Source of the DNA: Haliclystus octoradiatus
Lineage: Eukaryota > Cnidaria > Staurozoa > Stauromedusae > Haliclystidae
Assembly: GCA_916610825.1 (NCBI GenBank)
Contig: OU744451.1
Span: 5,297,345-5,361,344 of the forward strand
Direction of reading: 5' to 3'
DNA length: 64,000 bases
The notes under the pieces were generated by a model, which was not told where the DNA came from, did not search any database, and saw only the letters and a list, made by a program, of their open reading frames with translations. Below, piece after piece: positions 19,921-31,229 of this stretch (position 1 is the first letter of the stretch; every line of letters begins with the position of its first letter). A program made the translations under genes and the position numbers.

Positions 19921-20713
19921 CTATATGCTGCTTTTGTCAGGGTTTAAATGCGTCCTCGTACGACGTAAGATCTGACGAGATTCTGTTTCAATCAAATACG
20001 ATTCTGGTGCTTCTGCATGGCGAATGACTGTTACTGGTAGCCATTGCTTGACATGTCTATGTCGAACTGATTGCCCTGTCCACAGTATGTCTGATCGTCT
20101 TTTTGATCTTTGGCAGTACCACGCTGCAGTTCCTTGACGTTTTGCCAATAATTTTCTTACATCTTTAGCTTCCCACTGTTGCGGTTATAGTTGGGGGGGG
20201 GGGGGGGTGACGAAATTTAGTTCGCTTCTCATATTTATTCCTTGTAGCAATACTGCCGGGGAGGGGAGGCCATCACCAAGTGGTGTATTTCTCCGTTCGA
20301 CTGTGGGTAAACAGGACTTGAGTAATCTGTGCAACCTTTTTGTCTCTGCAGTATGTTCTGAGCTCTTGACTGCCAAATTGTGGTCCATTGTCATTTATCA
20401 ATTGTTCTGGTATGCCATAATCGAAGAACATCTTATTCAGTGCTGATATGACATCATTTGTTTTGGTTTGGTTTAATTGAGCAACGCATGTCCATTTGGA
20501 ATAGAGTTCTACTGCCAGTAGGTAGTGTTTTGCATCTAATTCAAAGAGATCTGTGGACACGGTTTGAAAGGAGTATTCAGGAATCGGGTATGGATGAAGA
20601 TTTTCTTTAGCATTTGCATTTCTGTGTTGTTGGCATATTCCACAAGTTTCTACAGTGTCCTTGATCTGGGCTGCGTAACCGGGCCAATATAACGCAGACT
20701 TTGCTCTTTCCAA
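19921..20713 (-). pseudogene. Element X integrase, copy 1
   Basis: The minus frame 20,713-20,273 shows the zinc-binding tail (TCGICQQH), the integrase core start (STDLFELDAKHYLLAVE) and the second acidic motif region (NDNGPQFGS). It then ends prematurely, missing the glutamate segment in frame. The frame 20,148-19,921 has the integrase C-terminal signature (LPVTVIRHAEAPESYLIET, RRTRTHLNP). The pieces are separated by frame breaks, so no integrase could be made. Confidence 0.8.
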
Positions 20714-21066
20714 GCATTTCCAATTCCCATGTGACCATTGTGGATTTGCGTCAATGCTGACTGAATCATAGGTGTTGGTACCACGAGTTGCTCATTTCTG
20801 AAAAGTAGCTTATTGAAGACACATAAGTTGTCCTTCTCTACATCACATATACGGATGATTTCTGCATCCGTGTCATCCTTTATAAAGTGTCTTCGACTTC
20901 CCTCGACATTGCGTCTGCTAAAACGTGATCTTTTCCAGGTACATATTGTAGCTCTATGTCATATCGGAGGCATTTCAAGCGCATCCCATCCGTGCGAGTC
21001 GTGGGGAAATTTCTGAGATTGCTTTGCTTATTATTCCCAGAAGCGGCTCATGATCAGTGTGAACAG

Positions 21067-21462
21067 TCACTGGTTGGCCAAATATAACCCATATTGGACT
21101 GCCAGCATCTCTTTTTCAATTGGAGCATACCTTGTCTGAGTAGAATTCAGCGTGTATGAAGCATATTCAATTGGTCTGTTGCCTTGCAATAGCACCGCTC
21201 CTATTCCATGGCTTGAGGCGTCTACTGCGACAGTTATTGCCGCATTTACGTCGTACAATTGAAGTGCTAGAGCACATGTTATCAGCTCTTTAATTTCTGC
21301 CAATGCTTTTGTGTGATTCTCGTCCCAAAGGAATATGCTGTCTTCTTTCAATATGTCTCGTAGTGTTAAGGATTTCTCAGAAAAGTGTGGACAAAACTTT
21401 GACACATATGTCACCATGCCAAGAATGCGTTTTAGATCCTCTTTGTTTTTTGGCTGCGGCAT
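21067..21462 (-). pseudogene. Element X connection/RNase H fragment, copy 1
   Basis: 131 residues on minus: the thumb/connection (KNKEDLKRILGMVTYVSKF) and the start of RNase H (ITVAVDASSHGIGAVLLQ, PIEKEMLAVQYGL), typical of Ty3/Gypsy pol. Homology extends a few codons upstream toward 21,500, where it meets element Y. Confidence 0.8.
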
Positions 21463-21501
21463 ATTACAAATGGCTTCAACACGTTTCGAATCAATTGATG
21501 A

Positions 21502-22599
21502 TTGACAATTGCGTATGTCCGATTAAATAATGTCACTATTACTGATCCTTACCCAATTCCTGATATGAGACATATTGTTCAAAAGCTATCAAGAAGGTCT
21601 ATTTTTAGTGCACTGGATTTACGTCATGGATATTGGCACATCCCCATGGCAACACGTGATATAGAGAAAACAGCGTTTACAGTCGGTAATCATCATCTTG
21701 AATGGGTAACAATGCCAATGGGTATGAAAAATTCAGCAAAGACTATACAACGCAAATTGGATGAAGTTGTAAATAAGGTAATCACAAGGACAGGACGCCA
21801 GAATTGTATTAGGTATATTGATGATCTATTTATAGCTAGTAACAATGATGAGGAACATTACAATTATTTGAAAAATATATTAGATGTATTAGGAGAAGAA
21901 AATTTATATTTAAATCCACAAAAATGTCAATGGCAACAAACACAAATTGAGGAACTAGGACATGTTGTTAGTAGTGGGAAGGTATTAATGAAAGAATCGT
22001 ACACAAATGAAATCGATGAATTTATCACATCCCCAAGGCAACACGTGATATAGAGAAAACAGCGTTTACAGTCGGTAATCATCATCTTGAATGGGTAACA
22101 ATGCCAATGGGTATGAAAAATTCAGCAAAGACTATACAACGCAAATTGGATGAAGTTGTAAATAAGATACACCCAAGAATGTTAAACAATTGAAACAATT
22201 TCTGGAATTTATTGGTTTCTATGCCTCCTTTGTTCCACATTATGCTATTATTGCTAAGCCCCTTTCAGATAAATTACAGAAGGGCATAGAATGGTGTTGA
22301 TCAGATGAAAATACAAAAGTATTTGAACAGTTAAAATTACATATTAGAAATGCACCAAGTAAGTGTAATGTTGATTTAACTTCTCCTATTGAAATGACAA
22401 CAGATGCAAGTAATGAAGTTTATGGTATTGCACTTGAACAAAATGGTCAACCAATTGAATTTGCATCAGGTAAATGGTCAGCCACACAACAGAAATGGAG
22501 TACTACAAAAAAGGAGTTAAGAGCTGACGTTGAAGGTGTTAAAACGTTTCGCCATTACTTATTAGGAGCACCATCTGTTATATGGTATACTGATCATGA
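21502..22599 (+). pseudogene. Ty3/Gypsy element Y, RT to start of RNase H, copy 1 (truncated both ends)
   Basis: The homology begins inside the reverse transcriptase (YVRLNNVTITDPYPIPD), with the catalytic LDLRHGYWHIPM and YIDD. It continues to LNPQKCQW...GHVVSSGKV, breaks, and resumes at RNase H (TTDASNEVYGIALEQNG...VIWYTDHE; 22,394-22,599). Positions 22,026-22,166 are a second copy of 21,637-21,777, inserted inside pol. At 22,599 the element stops and host spacer begins, so the rest of RNase H, integrase and LTR found at 43,496-45,215 are missing here. Confidence 0.85.
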
Positions 22600-23010
22600 A
22601 TCGTCCACATGTTTGACAACTGGTTGCTATAGCTGTTATTTTCTGAATGCAGCTGAATTATATATCATCCACATCTATGAAAACTAGCTGGTTGCTCTAT
22701 AGTGCTTTCTCACATCGGCCATGTTGCTGTTGGATAATAATAAATCAAGTTTTTACGGTCTTTTTAAAAACGCCACAAGGGTTATCAATTTTTCTTTAAA
22801 TAACCCTAGAGCTGAATTATAAATCGTTCACAAATATGAAACCTGTTAAACTTTTGACAATAGAAACACATTGTGGTATCCATGGATATCGGTTCTTGCA
22901 TTGAACGTAACAATGAAATTTATTTGTACGATATAGTTGTCATTCAACGATTAAGACAGAATACATCGACTGAGAAGGTGCTCAATTCGTTTAACTCAAA
23001 TATCCTAAAA
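22600..23010. other. Shortened upstream region of secreted gene copy 2
   Basis: It corresponds to about 2,540-2,949 of unit 1 and 47,204-47,613 of unit 3. Only part of block 2 and block 3 of the upstream repeats remains. Everything further upstream (blocks 1 and 2 start, palindromes, Y LTR) is lost through the junction at 22,599/22,600. If promoter elements lie beyond 400 bp, this copy may be silent. Confidence 0.7.
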
Positions 23011-24140
23011 ATGAAGCCACCTTTATTTTTAATTTTTATTCTTACATGTTTGTTTTTTATTAATTTCCTTATCAAAAATGGAGAAACAGCATGTGGATCA
23101 TTAAATAACGACAATAACCTTCAGACTACCGGCGAATTCACTGATACAACTGCAGGAAATATTTTTATCGCTCAACCATCTTTGACCTACTCCAACACAA
23201 CATTATCAAGGTGTACCATGATATTTGTAGCAAATGTTGGAATGTTATCAATGAATGTTATTGGTGAAAGTCCCTCAAATGTGACATGTCAGATCTTTCA
23301 ACAGAAGGCATGCACAAATAACATGCTCCAAATCAACAGTTGTTCAACTTATCATGAAAAAACTAGTAAGTATATAATATATATACAAATCAAATTGTTT
23401 TATGCTCAATTTCTCAATTTGTAGCTTATAGATTGTCTAGGCAATAGTTAATATAGCCAGTCTTGCAAAATGAATAATAAGAAGAAAGAAAAATCATGGA
23501 GAGGTATAAAACAATTAAAAAAGTCATATAGTGTACCTGAACAGTCGGAACTTAATTCGGGAAAAGCGTATTGATATCACACCATATAAGTATAACACAG
23601 CATCATGATTGTGACATGAATAAACTATAAAGAATAGTTGAACTGTTGACAATGACGCGAACTGCAAATTATAGATAATCAAATATGCTGTCTTGATAAC
23701 TTCATTAATCAAATATTCTTTTAATAGATCGTTATTTGATTGGTGTCATGGTTGTTGGTTCGAGAGATGACATGCCTGCAAATTTCGTTTTCCAACAGCC
23801 TTCTGGAATGTACAGAGTAAGGCTCGATCATGTCAGTGGAGGATTAGTATGTATGGTTAACATTTTATCACCTTTTGGATGTTTCTGGAATGGTGGAGGT
23901 CGTGCAAATTCAATTTTACTAACAGAAGGTCATCGTGGAGTGATTATTATTAATTATTTCAAGTTCTCAGAGTTTGAGGGCATCGATGGATTGACAACAT
24001 CGTTTGTTGCTACTTGTGAATGCTTTCATTTGATTCAAGGTGCAAACTATTCATTCTGGTATAGACCAGACTATCACGATCATTTTGAGTCAGACAATTC
24101 CGGTCTAACTTCATTTCGTATGTTGGTTGAACTTTGCTAG
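23011..24140 (+). CDS. Secreted cysteine-containing protein, copy 2 (two exons)
   Basis: The gene structure is the same as copy 1: exon 1 23,011-23,365, intron 23,366-23,727, exon 2 23,728-24,140. The signal peptide, about ten cysteines and sequons are kept. Exon 2 has one clear replacement (Gln to Leu near the C-terminus, TCTAACTTC at about 24,106). The intron has its own difference near 23,620, where units 1 and 3 read CCCGACGTT. With two other copies almost unchanged, either the duplications are recent or conversion/selection keeps the copies alike. Confidence 0.65.
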
Positions 24141-24458
24141 AATTAAGAATAACTCATTAATCTTAAGAACACGAGATAGCAAGAAGATCTCATTAACTCT
24201 ATCACTGCTGAAGCTATAATATAACTATTTATTTGGGGTTTATTAAGTCACGTTATCTAAGCAATTTTTATAATCTATTTATTGACATTATTATAATTTA
24301 TTATAAATTTACAGACAGGAAGATTTATTACTACACAATATACAATTGACTATACACCATACTTCATAGTCCAGTGGGTTATAAGTGGAAGCATGCTTTC
24401 CTTAATTTACTTGTCAGTTTTAGCAAATAAAATACAATACATAAAATACATACAATAC

Positions 24459-24717
24459 AATATTAAACGTGCCAATGTATTGCTAAGCGACGATAAATTG
24501 AATATTAAATTAACAGATTTTGGAATATTGAGACGATTAAAACATTCTTGTACGAAGGCTACCTCACATTTGTCCAAAGGAACTGTACCTTGGATGGCAC
24601 CAGAACAAATATTCCCTCATTCAGCAGGTGTATCTTATTGGTTCAAAGCAGATGTATGGAGTTTTGGTTGCACTGTTTCTGAAATGCTAACTGAAAATGT
24701 ACATTGGCACGAACTTT
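24459..24717 (+). pseudogene. Orphan kinase C-lobe fragment, copy 2
   Basis: The truncated block is the same as in unit 1 (NIKRANVLL to HWHEL), with one local change (GVSYWF for GECYWF near 24,630). It has no N-lobe and no C-terminal helices. The upstream 263-bp segment of the other units is absent here. Confidence 0.75.
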
Positions 24718-24961
24718 ACCAGTGCTTTTATATTAAGATCTTAATTTATTTTCTTTTTGACTTTTGTTTTTAAACAGGTGGAACATTGATAACAGCTGTA
24801 AATATGTTTTTACGTAGCTGATCTTTTTAACCTGTATAAAAATTCATTATTATTATTATTATTATTATTACAGTTGTTCAACTTTATGAGTTAAAAAATT
24901 TTATGTGGACCTGACTAAAGTCATAATTGGAAGAAGGTCCTGGAGTCCATCCTAAATTTCT

Positions 24962-26582
24962 ATGAAGCGGGGATCATGCTAGGTGTCTCTCGTCTCTTGC
25001 GTTTTTTACTTAACTTTTCTCTCAGTTGTGGCCTCTTGTTGGTCAGACTGCGTCAAGTGCTATTTTCTGTCATTTTTGATCCAAAATATCGCGCGAAAGC
25101 TTGAGAACATTAATATCGCTGTTGACAGGGATTGTTATTCATTCAAAGCTTGAATTAATTTGTATATCGGTTAATCGGATATCTTTACTATTCTTTGGTA
25201 TTATGGATGAGCCTTGCTGTTTACTTCAAGAATTGTTTAGGCTATTTTGTTGTACATTGAGACGAATTATCATTTACCGTTATTTATGTAAAGGCTTTAA
25301 ACATTCTATACCGTAACCGTGTGTGTGTGTGTGTATTTTATTTTAATTCGTAAGCCAACATGGGCAGTATTGCTCGTTTACATTGGGACTAAGAAGATAT
25401 AATTAACTAAATCTACTATGTAATAACAGTAAGACGTTAATAACAGTAACTAGGAAAGATATTTAAAAACAAATGGAGTAGTAAGCAGCGTTTTGTCAGC
25501 GTGCTGCTTTGACCAAGCCGAGGCTTTAGATGAATTTGGTTATACTTCGACTAAAGAATTTGTAATTATTCAAATTTTTCAATTTGTTGGGAGAAATGTT
25601 CAAAGAAATGTATATAGCAATCAATCAGTTCATTTTTTTTTAGTTATTTAAGGGATAATCATTGTGGGTTTTAACTAGCTCTAATTTCCTGCGTTCAGCA
25701 TCAGACTAGAAGACCTCGCATAATTGAATACTTTCTTTTCCAACATTCATGCATTTGCAAAGATTAGTACTGTACTAATGTTTGGTATCACCCTGTTAGT
25801 TTTAATGATTTATTATCGTAATGTTTATTGTTTTCGTTTGTATTTGTATTTGTGTTTCGCACGTCGCTGGGACGTCGCTCTTGGTCTATCTTCCTACTAA
25901 AACATTTGTGTGTGTGTAATCAATTTGACGATTTGTGAAATAAATAGCTCAAGGTTCATCCATTATAATACCAAAGAATACGGAATATATCTAATATACA
26001 GATATACAAATTATTTTAAACTTCAAGTGAATAACAATTACTTCTTGGGGGGTAACTCCAGCTCTCCAGGGAAAGGCGGGTGCCACTTTCAAAAAAGGTG
26101 AAGTACCCAAAAAGTTCCAAAAATTCTGTTGATACTACCCAAAAAATTCGAAAAATATAAAGTTCAAAAGGTTCCAGCAGATTGATTGATTTTAAGAAAA
26201 TACACCAAATGTTGGAAAAAAGTTTCAAAAATTCTTGAAAAAGTCAAAAATAGGATAACCAAAAGTCAAAAATAGGATAACCAAAAGTTCTAAAATTCGA
26301 AATCTCATACGCAAAAAGTTTTTCTCTGCCAGAATATGGAGCTAAAAAAGTGGCATGTCCCCGTACAGCCGTCATATGGGAGTTGCCCTCCGGGAATCAC
26401 TGTGACCCTGTCAACAAGCACGATACTCATTGCAATGTTACAATCAAACTTTAGCGCGATATTTTGGAACAAATATGACAGAAAATAGCACGTGATGTAT
26501 TGTGACCAATCAGTAGCCACGAAGAGCACAAAAGACCGACCGAATGACCAACGGAATTACTTTTGGCATGATCCCCTTCATT
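24962..26582. mobile_element. Candidate inverted-repeat element, copy 2
   Basis: Equivalent of 5,183-6,826. The outer arms are better preserved here (left TATGAAGCGGGGATCATG, right CATGATCCCCTTCA). The interior minisatellite has two copies. No transposase is seen. Confidence 0.45.
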
Positions 26583-27268
26583 GTATGCAATCGAATGAGT
26601 CGAACGGACGGTAGCCTGCTGGCAGACTCACTGTTTATCAAATTTACATTTTGACAGTGAGCCTGCGAGCAGGCTAAACAGACGGATGGTGAGAAATTTT
26701 AATAGTTTTAATAATTTTAATAGTTTTAATAATTTTAATAATTTTAATAATTTTAATAGTTAATTTTTAATTTTAATTGTAATGAGATTTTCATGTTTGG
26801 ATTATGGCTGGAATACTATACGCAGGCGCAATAGTCAGAATACTTTCCGGTTGCATTTCTGAGAATTTTATCCATGTTGATTTGAAATAGTCGATTGTTT
26901 TAAAACGAAAATACCAAGAATTTATAAACAACAAGGATATCAGAAACCTTCAGTGCAAATGCTATATACAAAAAAACTATATATAATTCATTCAAACGAT
27001 TGTTTTGATTTAATTGCCAGCTGAACTTTTCACGTTTGATAACATGAGGATGTAAAGAGTTTTTAATAATATCAAAGTCAGGTTCAATTTACTTGTTTTT
27101 AGAAAAAATTTCATGGTTGGCTGGCCTCTGGCAGCGTTCGACGTTTGAATACGACAAAGTCAAACTAACAAAGTCAACAAACTTGGATCGTTTACTCGGA
27201 CCTTGTATATTATCGTTATCAAGATATTTTAAAATGGGTATTTATGTACATTACATATTGATTGCAGG

Positions 27269-27412
27269 TTTGAAGCAAAGAAAACAACGTACATATTTGT
27301 TGTAGCGGACAAGTACTTGTTTCTGGCCAACATCCTTCGATCAGTAGGTATACTGCTCATTGAACAAGGAACTGACTTGGTTGGATGCTTAGTATATTAT
27401 ATATACAAATGA
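27269..27412 (+). other. Possible 5' coding exon of the ankyrin-kinase, unit 2
   Basis: After ATTGATTGCAG (acceptor-like) there is an open frame of 47 codons with protein-like composition (VVADKYLFLANILRSVGIL) ending in TGA at 27,410. In units 1 and 3 the same stretch carries five extra bases (AAAGA region near 7,523 and 52,161) that break the frame, and the BEL element is inserted in it at 7,645 and 52,283. It could be a relic of an N-terminal exon. Against this, no in-frame link to the ankyrin frame at 27,462 is evident. Confidence 0.25.
27393..27400. other. Empty BEL/Pao insertion site
   Basis: The uninterrupted sequence TTAGTATATTATATATACAA here is the pre-integration form of the site occupied by the BEL element in units 1 and 3. 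Confidence 0.9.
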
Positions 27413-27461
27413 ATCTATGTCTGCATAATACCGATCTTGTTGAAGAAAAGATTATACTGTC

Positions 27462-29690
27462 TTGTCTGTCATAAGATTATTAATCGATCAACAAAATCTT
27501 GAATACATCAGAAACATTATGAATGCAAGTGATGATGAAAAAATGAATCGTTTGAATTTTGCAGTATGTTCAGGCAGAAAGGATATTGTTGAGTTATTAT
27601 TGCAAAATGAAGTCGATTATGCTAATAATCAGTTGCATACCTCAGTAATATTAGCTGCACAAGCAGGACATGCAGATGTTGTAAAACTCATTTTAAATTT
27701 TCTGAAAAAGGATGAAGATATTAAAGCTGTTCTCGATGAAAAAGATGACAATGGAAGAACATTGTTTCATGATGTAGCAATGAGAGGTTTATCATCTGTT
27801 GTGGAAGTAATTATTGATTGTATACACAAAATGCAAGATTCTGAATACACAACTTTTATGATGAATGTAACTGATAATAAAAAACTTACTCCCTTACATT
27901 GGCTGCATGCGATGGTATGAAAGATACTGTTGAGCTACTGTTAAATAATAATGCTGACACTCATGCCACAGATATTCAATTGCATACACCAATACGATTT
28001 GCTGCAGTTGGTGGGCATGCAGATGTTGTAAAACTCATTTTAAATTTTCTGAAAAAGGATGAAGATTTTAAAGCTGTTCTCGATGAAAAAGATGACAATG
28101 GAGTAACACTGCTTCATTATGTAGCACTGAGAGGTTTATCATCTGTTATGGAAATAATTATTAATCGTATACACACAATGCAAGATTCTGATTACACAAC
28201 CTTTATGATGAATGTCGCTGATAATAAAAAACATACTCTATTACATTTGGCTGCATGGACTGGCATGTAATATACTGTTGAGCTACTGTTAAATAATAAT
28301 GCTGATATTAATGCCACAGATATTTATTTGCATACACCAATACGATTAGCTGCAAAAGGTGGGCATGCAGATGTTATAAAACTCATTTTCAATTTTCTGA
28401 AAAAGAATGAAAATATTAAATCTGTTCTCGATGAAAACGATGACAAGGGAAGAACATTGTTTCATGATGTAGCACTGAGAGGTTTATCATCTGTTATGGA
28501 AGTAATTATTAATCGTATACACACAATGCAAGATTCTGAATACACAACCTTTATGATGAATGCCGTTGATAATGAAAAACATACTCCATTACATTTGGCT
28601 GCATATGCCATGGTATGATAGATATTGTTGAGCTACTGTTAAATAATAAAGCTGATATTTCTGCTTCAGATGATCACTTGCGTACACCAATACAATTTGC
28701 TGCAGTTGGTGGGCATGCAGATGTTTTGCAGCTATTTTTTAATTTTCTGACAAAAGAAGAAGAAGCAAAAGATGTCATCAATGTTGCTGATTTTCTGGGA
28801 TGTACAATCCTTCACCTTGCAGCAATTAAAGAATCGTTGCCTATCATGAATGTGGTGATTGATCGAATAAAGAGGATGGGAGATCGTAACTATACCACAT
28901 TTTTTATAAATGCGACTATGTATGATCAATGTTCCCCATTGCATATTGCGTCGAAGAATGGAAATTTAAAGATTGTGTCTTTGCTAATTGAAAATGGTGC
29001 TCGAGTTAACGATGTTAACATCAATGGTTGTACACCGTTACATTATGCTGCACATTTTGGGAATTCTGATGTTGTAGTTGAACTATTACAGAGATATTCT
29101 GACTATGTACCTGATAATGAAAACAATACACCATTAATACATGCTACGATTGGAGGACATTTAGCAATCGTTAAAATACTTATTAAATCTCTATATAATG
29201 ATGATAAAGTTAAACACGATTGTATTATCGAAGACTTAGAGAAAGCAAAAGGGTTAGCAGTGAGAGATAATCGCAAATTTATTGCAGATGAAGTTATTTA
29301 TTGGATTGTGAAATTCAAACCAGAACAAAATGACAAATAGCTTCCACTACCACTGTTGCAATGAAAAGTAGGTCCGACAAGGTGATGCTAGACATTGTAA
29401 ATGGTTGGGAGAATGTAAGATTACTTGGAAGTGGAAGATTCGAAAATGTAAACCTTGGTCGTACTTGTAATTCAAAATTAGATATTGCAGTTAAAATTAT
29501 TGATTTAGAGATGTAGAGCATATTATCTGACTTGTTTGTATGCAGCATCTGAATTGCTAAAGTCACTTAATAATAAACGAATTACTAAACTATATGACGT
29601 GGAACAGAGTGCTAAATATACATACATCTTTATCGAATATATGGCTGCAGGTTTTATGCATATTAGCTAATTATTCTTCTCAGATGCTTG
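27462..29690 (+). pseudogene. Ankyrin-kinase, copy 2, ankyrin part and kinase N-lobe (disrupted)
   Basis: The frame is open from 27,444, with the first in-frame ATG at 27,519. Ankyrin higher-order repeats of about 348 bp begin near 27,570, 27,914, 28,262 and 28,613, one fewer than in units 1 and 3. Breaks: the shared missing T near 27,899, TAA at 28,268-28,270 (GGCATGTAATA), extra bases near 28,607, and TAG at 29,338-29,340 with a local frame change. In the kinase N-lobe (GSGRFENV retained) there is a further TAG at 29,514-29,516, where units 1 and 3 have CAG. About 48 bases between the hinge region and LANYS/NYSAQM are deleted near 29,660. Homology stops at GCTTGAAGGTA (about 29,696). The single A insertion of units 1 and 3 near 14,327 is absent, so the N-terminal ankyrin frame is better here. 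Confidence 0.85.
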
Positions 29691-29696
29691 AAGGTA

Positions 29697-30863
29697 GTAC
29701 TATTCCAAATAGAGCATCTTACAATTATTTGTCCTTTCTCAATCTTGCTTGTTCAAATAAAAATTGAAACTTATAAGAAGAAATAACGAAGACTTTGATC
29801 TATGAAACAAGTTCTGACATTCATGGATGTAATGTACAATTACATTATATATACAGTTACTATCATTTACGTTAGATATATAGATACAATTCCAATTTAA
29901 TTATTACTCAAGGTAGACAGAATAACAAGCGATTTAAGAGACATAACATTGCACGTCTTTTATTCCTTGTAAAGTACTTGTATTTAAAGTAGAACTGTAT
30001 AACATTTGTAAATCTAGTAAACTATATGATGCTGTTTCATTACTGTATGCTTCTTTTATTGTAAGATAGCGTTTCAAAGAGCTTCAATTCAAAACGTTTC
30101 CACTGTCGAACTTTATGAATGTTAATATATGCCGTCATAATCCATAGCCTTTCTCCTAACAAGGAAGCGAATTACAAATTAATTACCTACATTTGCACAT
30201 CATGTATGTGTGTGATCGATATAAAAGATCGACTTCAAAACTTTACCTGATGTTGTATTTATTTCTGTAGTTGATTCTATCGTGTTTTGGGGGTGGAATT
30301 TCTCTTACATTGATTTTGAACTTCTCCTGCAATTCTTCTAAACTTGTAATGTTTTGTAACAAATGATCTAAAGGACGACAAAACGATAAACATAAACCTA
30401 ATATTGTTTGCTCATGTTGGATGTCATTGATTCAGTAATTCATAATATTCTGCGTTATGTAAATATTTGTAATTGACAATAACAACACTTGACCTGTGAA
30501 TCTCGTGACTATGAATACTTGACAAACGTTCCTTTCATATCATATATATAGCCGTAGAAGTGCTAATGATGAAAATCAATACACACATTTCAGCTTACGG
30601 AGGTACGGTCCTCTATAATCTCTTAAAAAACTCTGTACTTCAAAGCTACAAGCGCTTACCTTTAAACTGAACAATCCAATGAATTACACATTTTGGTTTC
30701 ACTTTACATTTTGCATAAAAACAAGAAATTCAAAGTATCGATTAATAAAATGTCACGAATTGGTTGGATTCATTAAACAAGGCAAGCAATAATAAAGTAA
30801 ATTAAAATATAAAATATTCCCAAAGGCTCTATCCAATTTAATAATTAATATATCATACCTTAT
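29697..30863. other. Unit 2-specific non-coding DNA inside the kinase gene
   Basis: AT-rich DNA with no equivalent in units 1 and 3 and no convincing open frame. It begins GGTAGTACTATT directly after the broken kinase homology, so a GT donor and an ancestral intron are conceivable. It could equally be flank brought in with the Z element. No repeats or RNA genes were recognised. Confidence 0.5.
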
Positions 30864-31104
30864 TGTAGTAAAGTAGTAGTAGAATCAATAAATCAAGAAA
30901 CAAAATAAGAATATAATTTCCAAATTTTAATAACTTTAATAAACAACAAATATATATTTCAAATAATTATCATCACTTCTCAACTCTCTCTTCTTTTACT
31001 CTACACTTCTTCCTGTTTTTACTTTTTCTTCCATCGCTTTTACAAATACAATATTATAATACAACAAAGAAAATTTTTATCAACAATAGACCTATTGAGG
31101 CACA
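30864..31104 (-). repeat. Presumed 3' LTR of element Z
   Basis: On minus it starts TGTGCC immediately after a G-rich polypurine tract and ends near CTACTACTTTACTACA. The length of about 241 bp is inferred from one copy only. Confidence 0.5.
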
Positions 31105-31229
31105 TTCCCCCCAGATCTCTAGATCTTACAAACTTTATAATACTTAATAACAAACGCAATTTTACGTAACATCATAATCAGCATGCCAAATCGGAGATCG
31201 ACGATCACGAACCGGTCGACTTACACAAT

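Larger units (their letters stand above)
19268..21500 (-). mobile_element. Ty3/Gypsy element X, minus strand, 5'-truncated, copy 1
   Basis: Read on minus, the element starts abruptly near 21,500 just after the reverse transcriptase core. It runs through connection/RNase H (21,462-21,067), integrase (20,713-20,273), integrase C-terminus (20,148-19,921), a purine tract (AAGGGGAG) and a presumed 3' LTR beginning TGTTATGATG at 19,732. The LTR end is set tentatively at TGTCA, about 19,268. The 5' half is missing; in its place element Y begins in the opposite orientation. Frames are broken, for example at 20,273, where integrase homology ends too early, and by a run of about 15 G (20,193-20,207). 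Confidence 0.8.
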
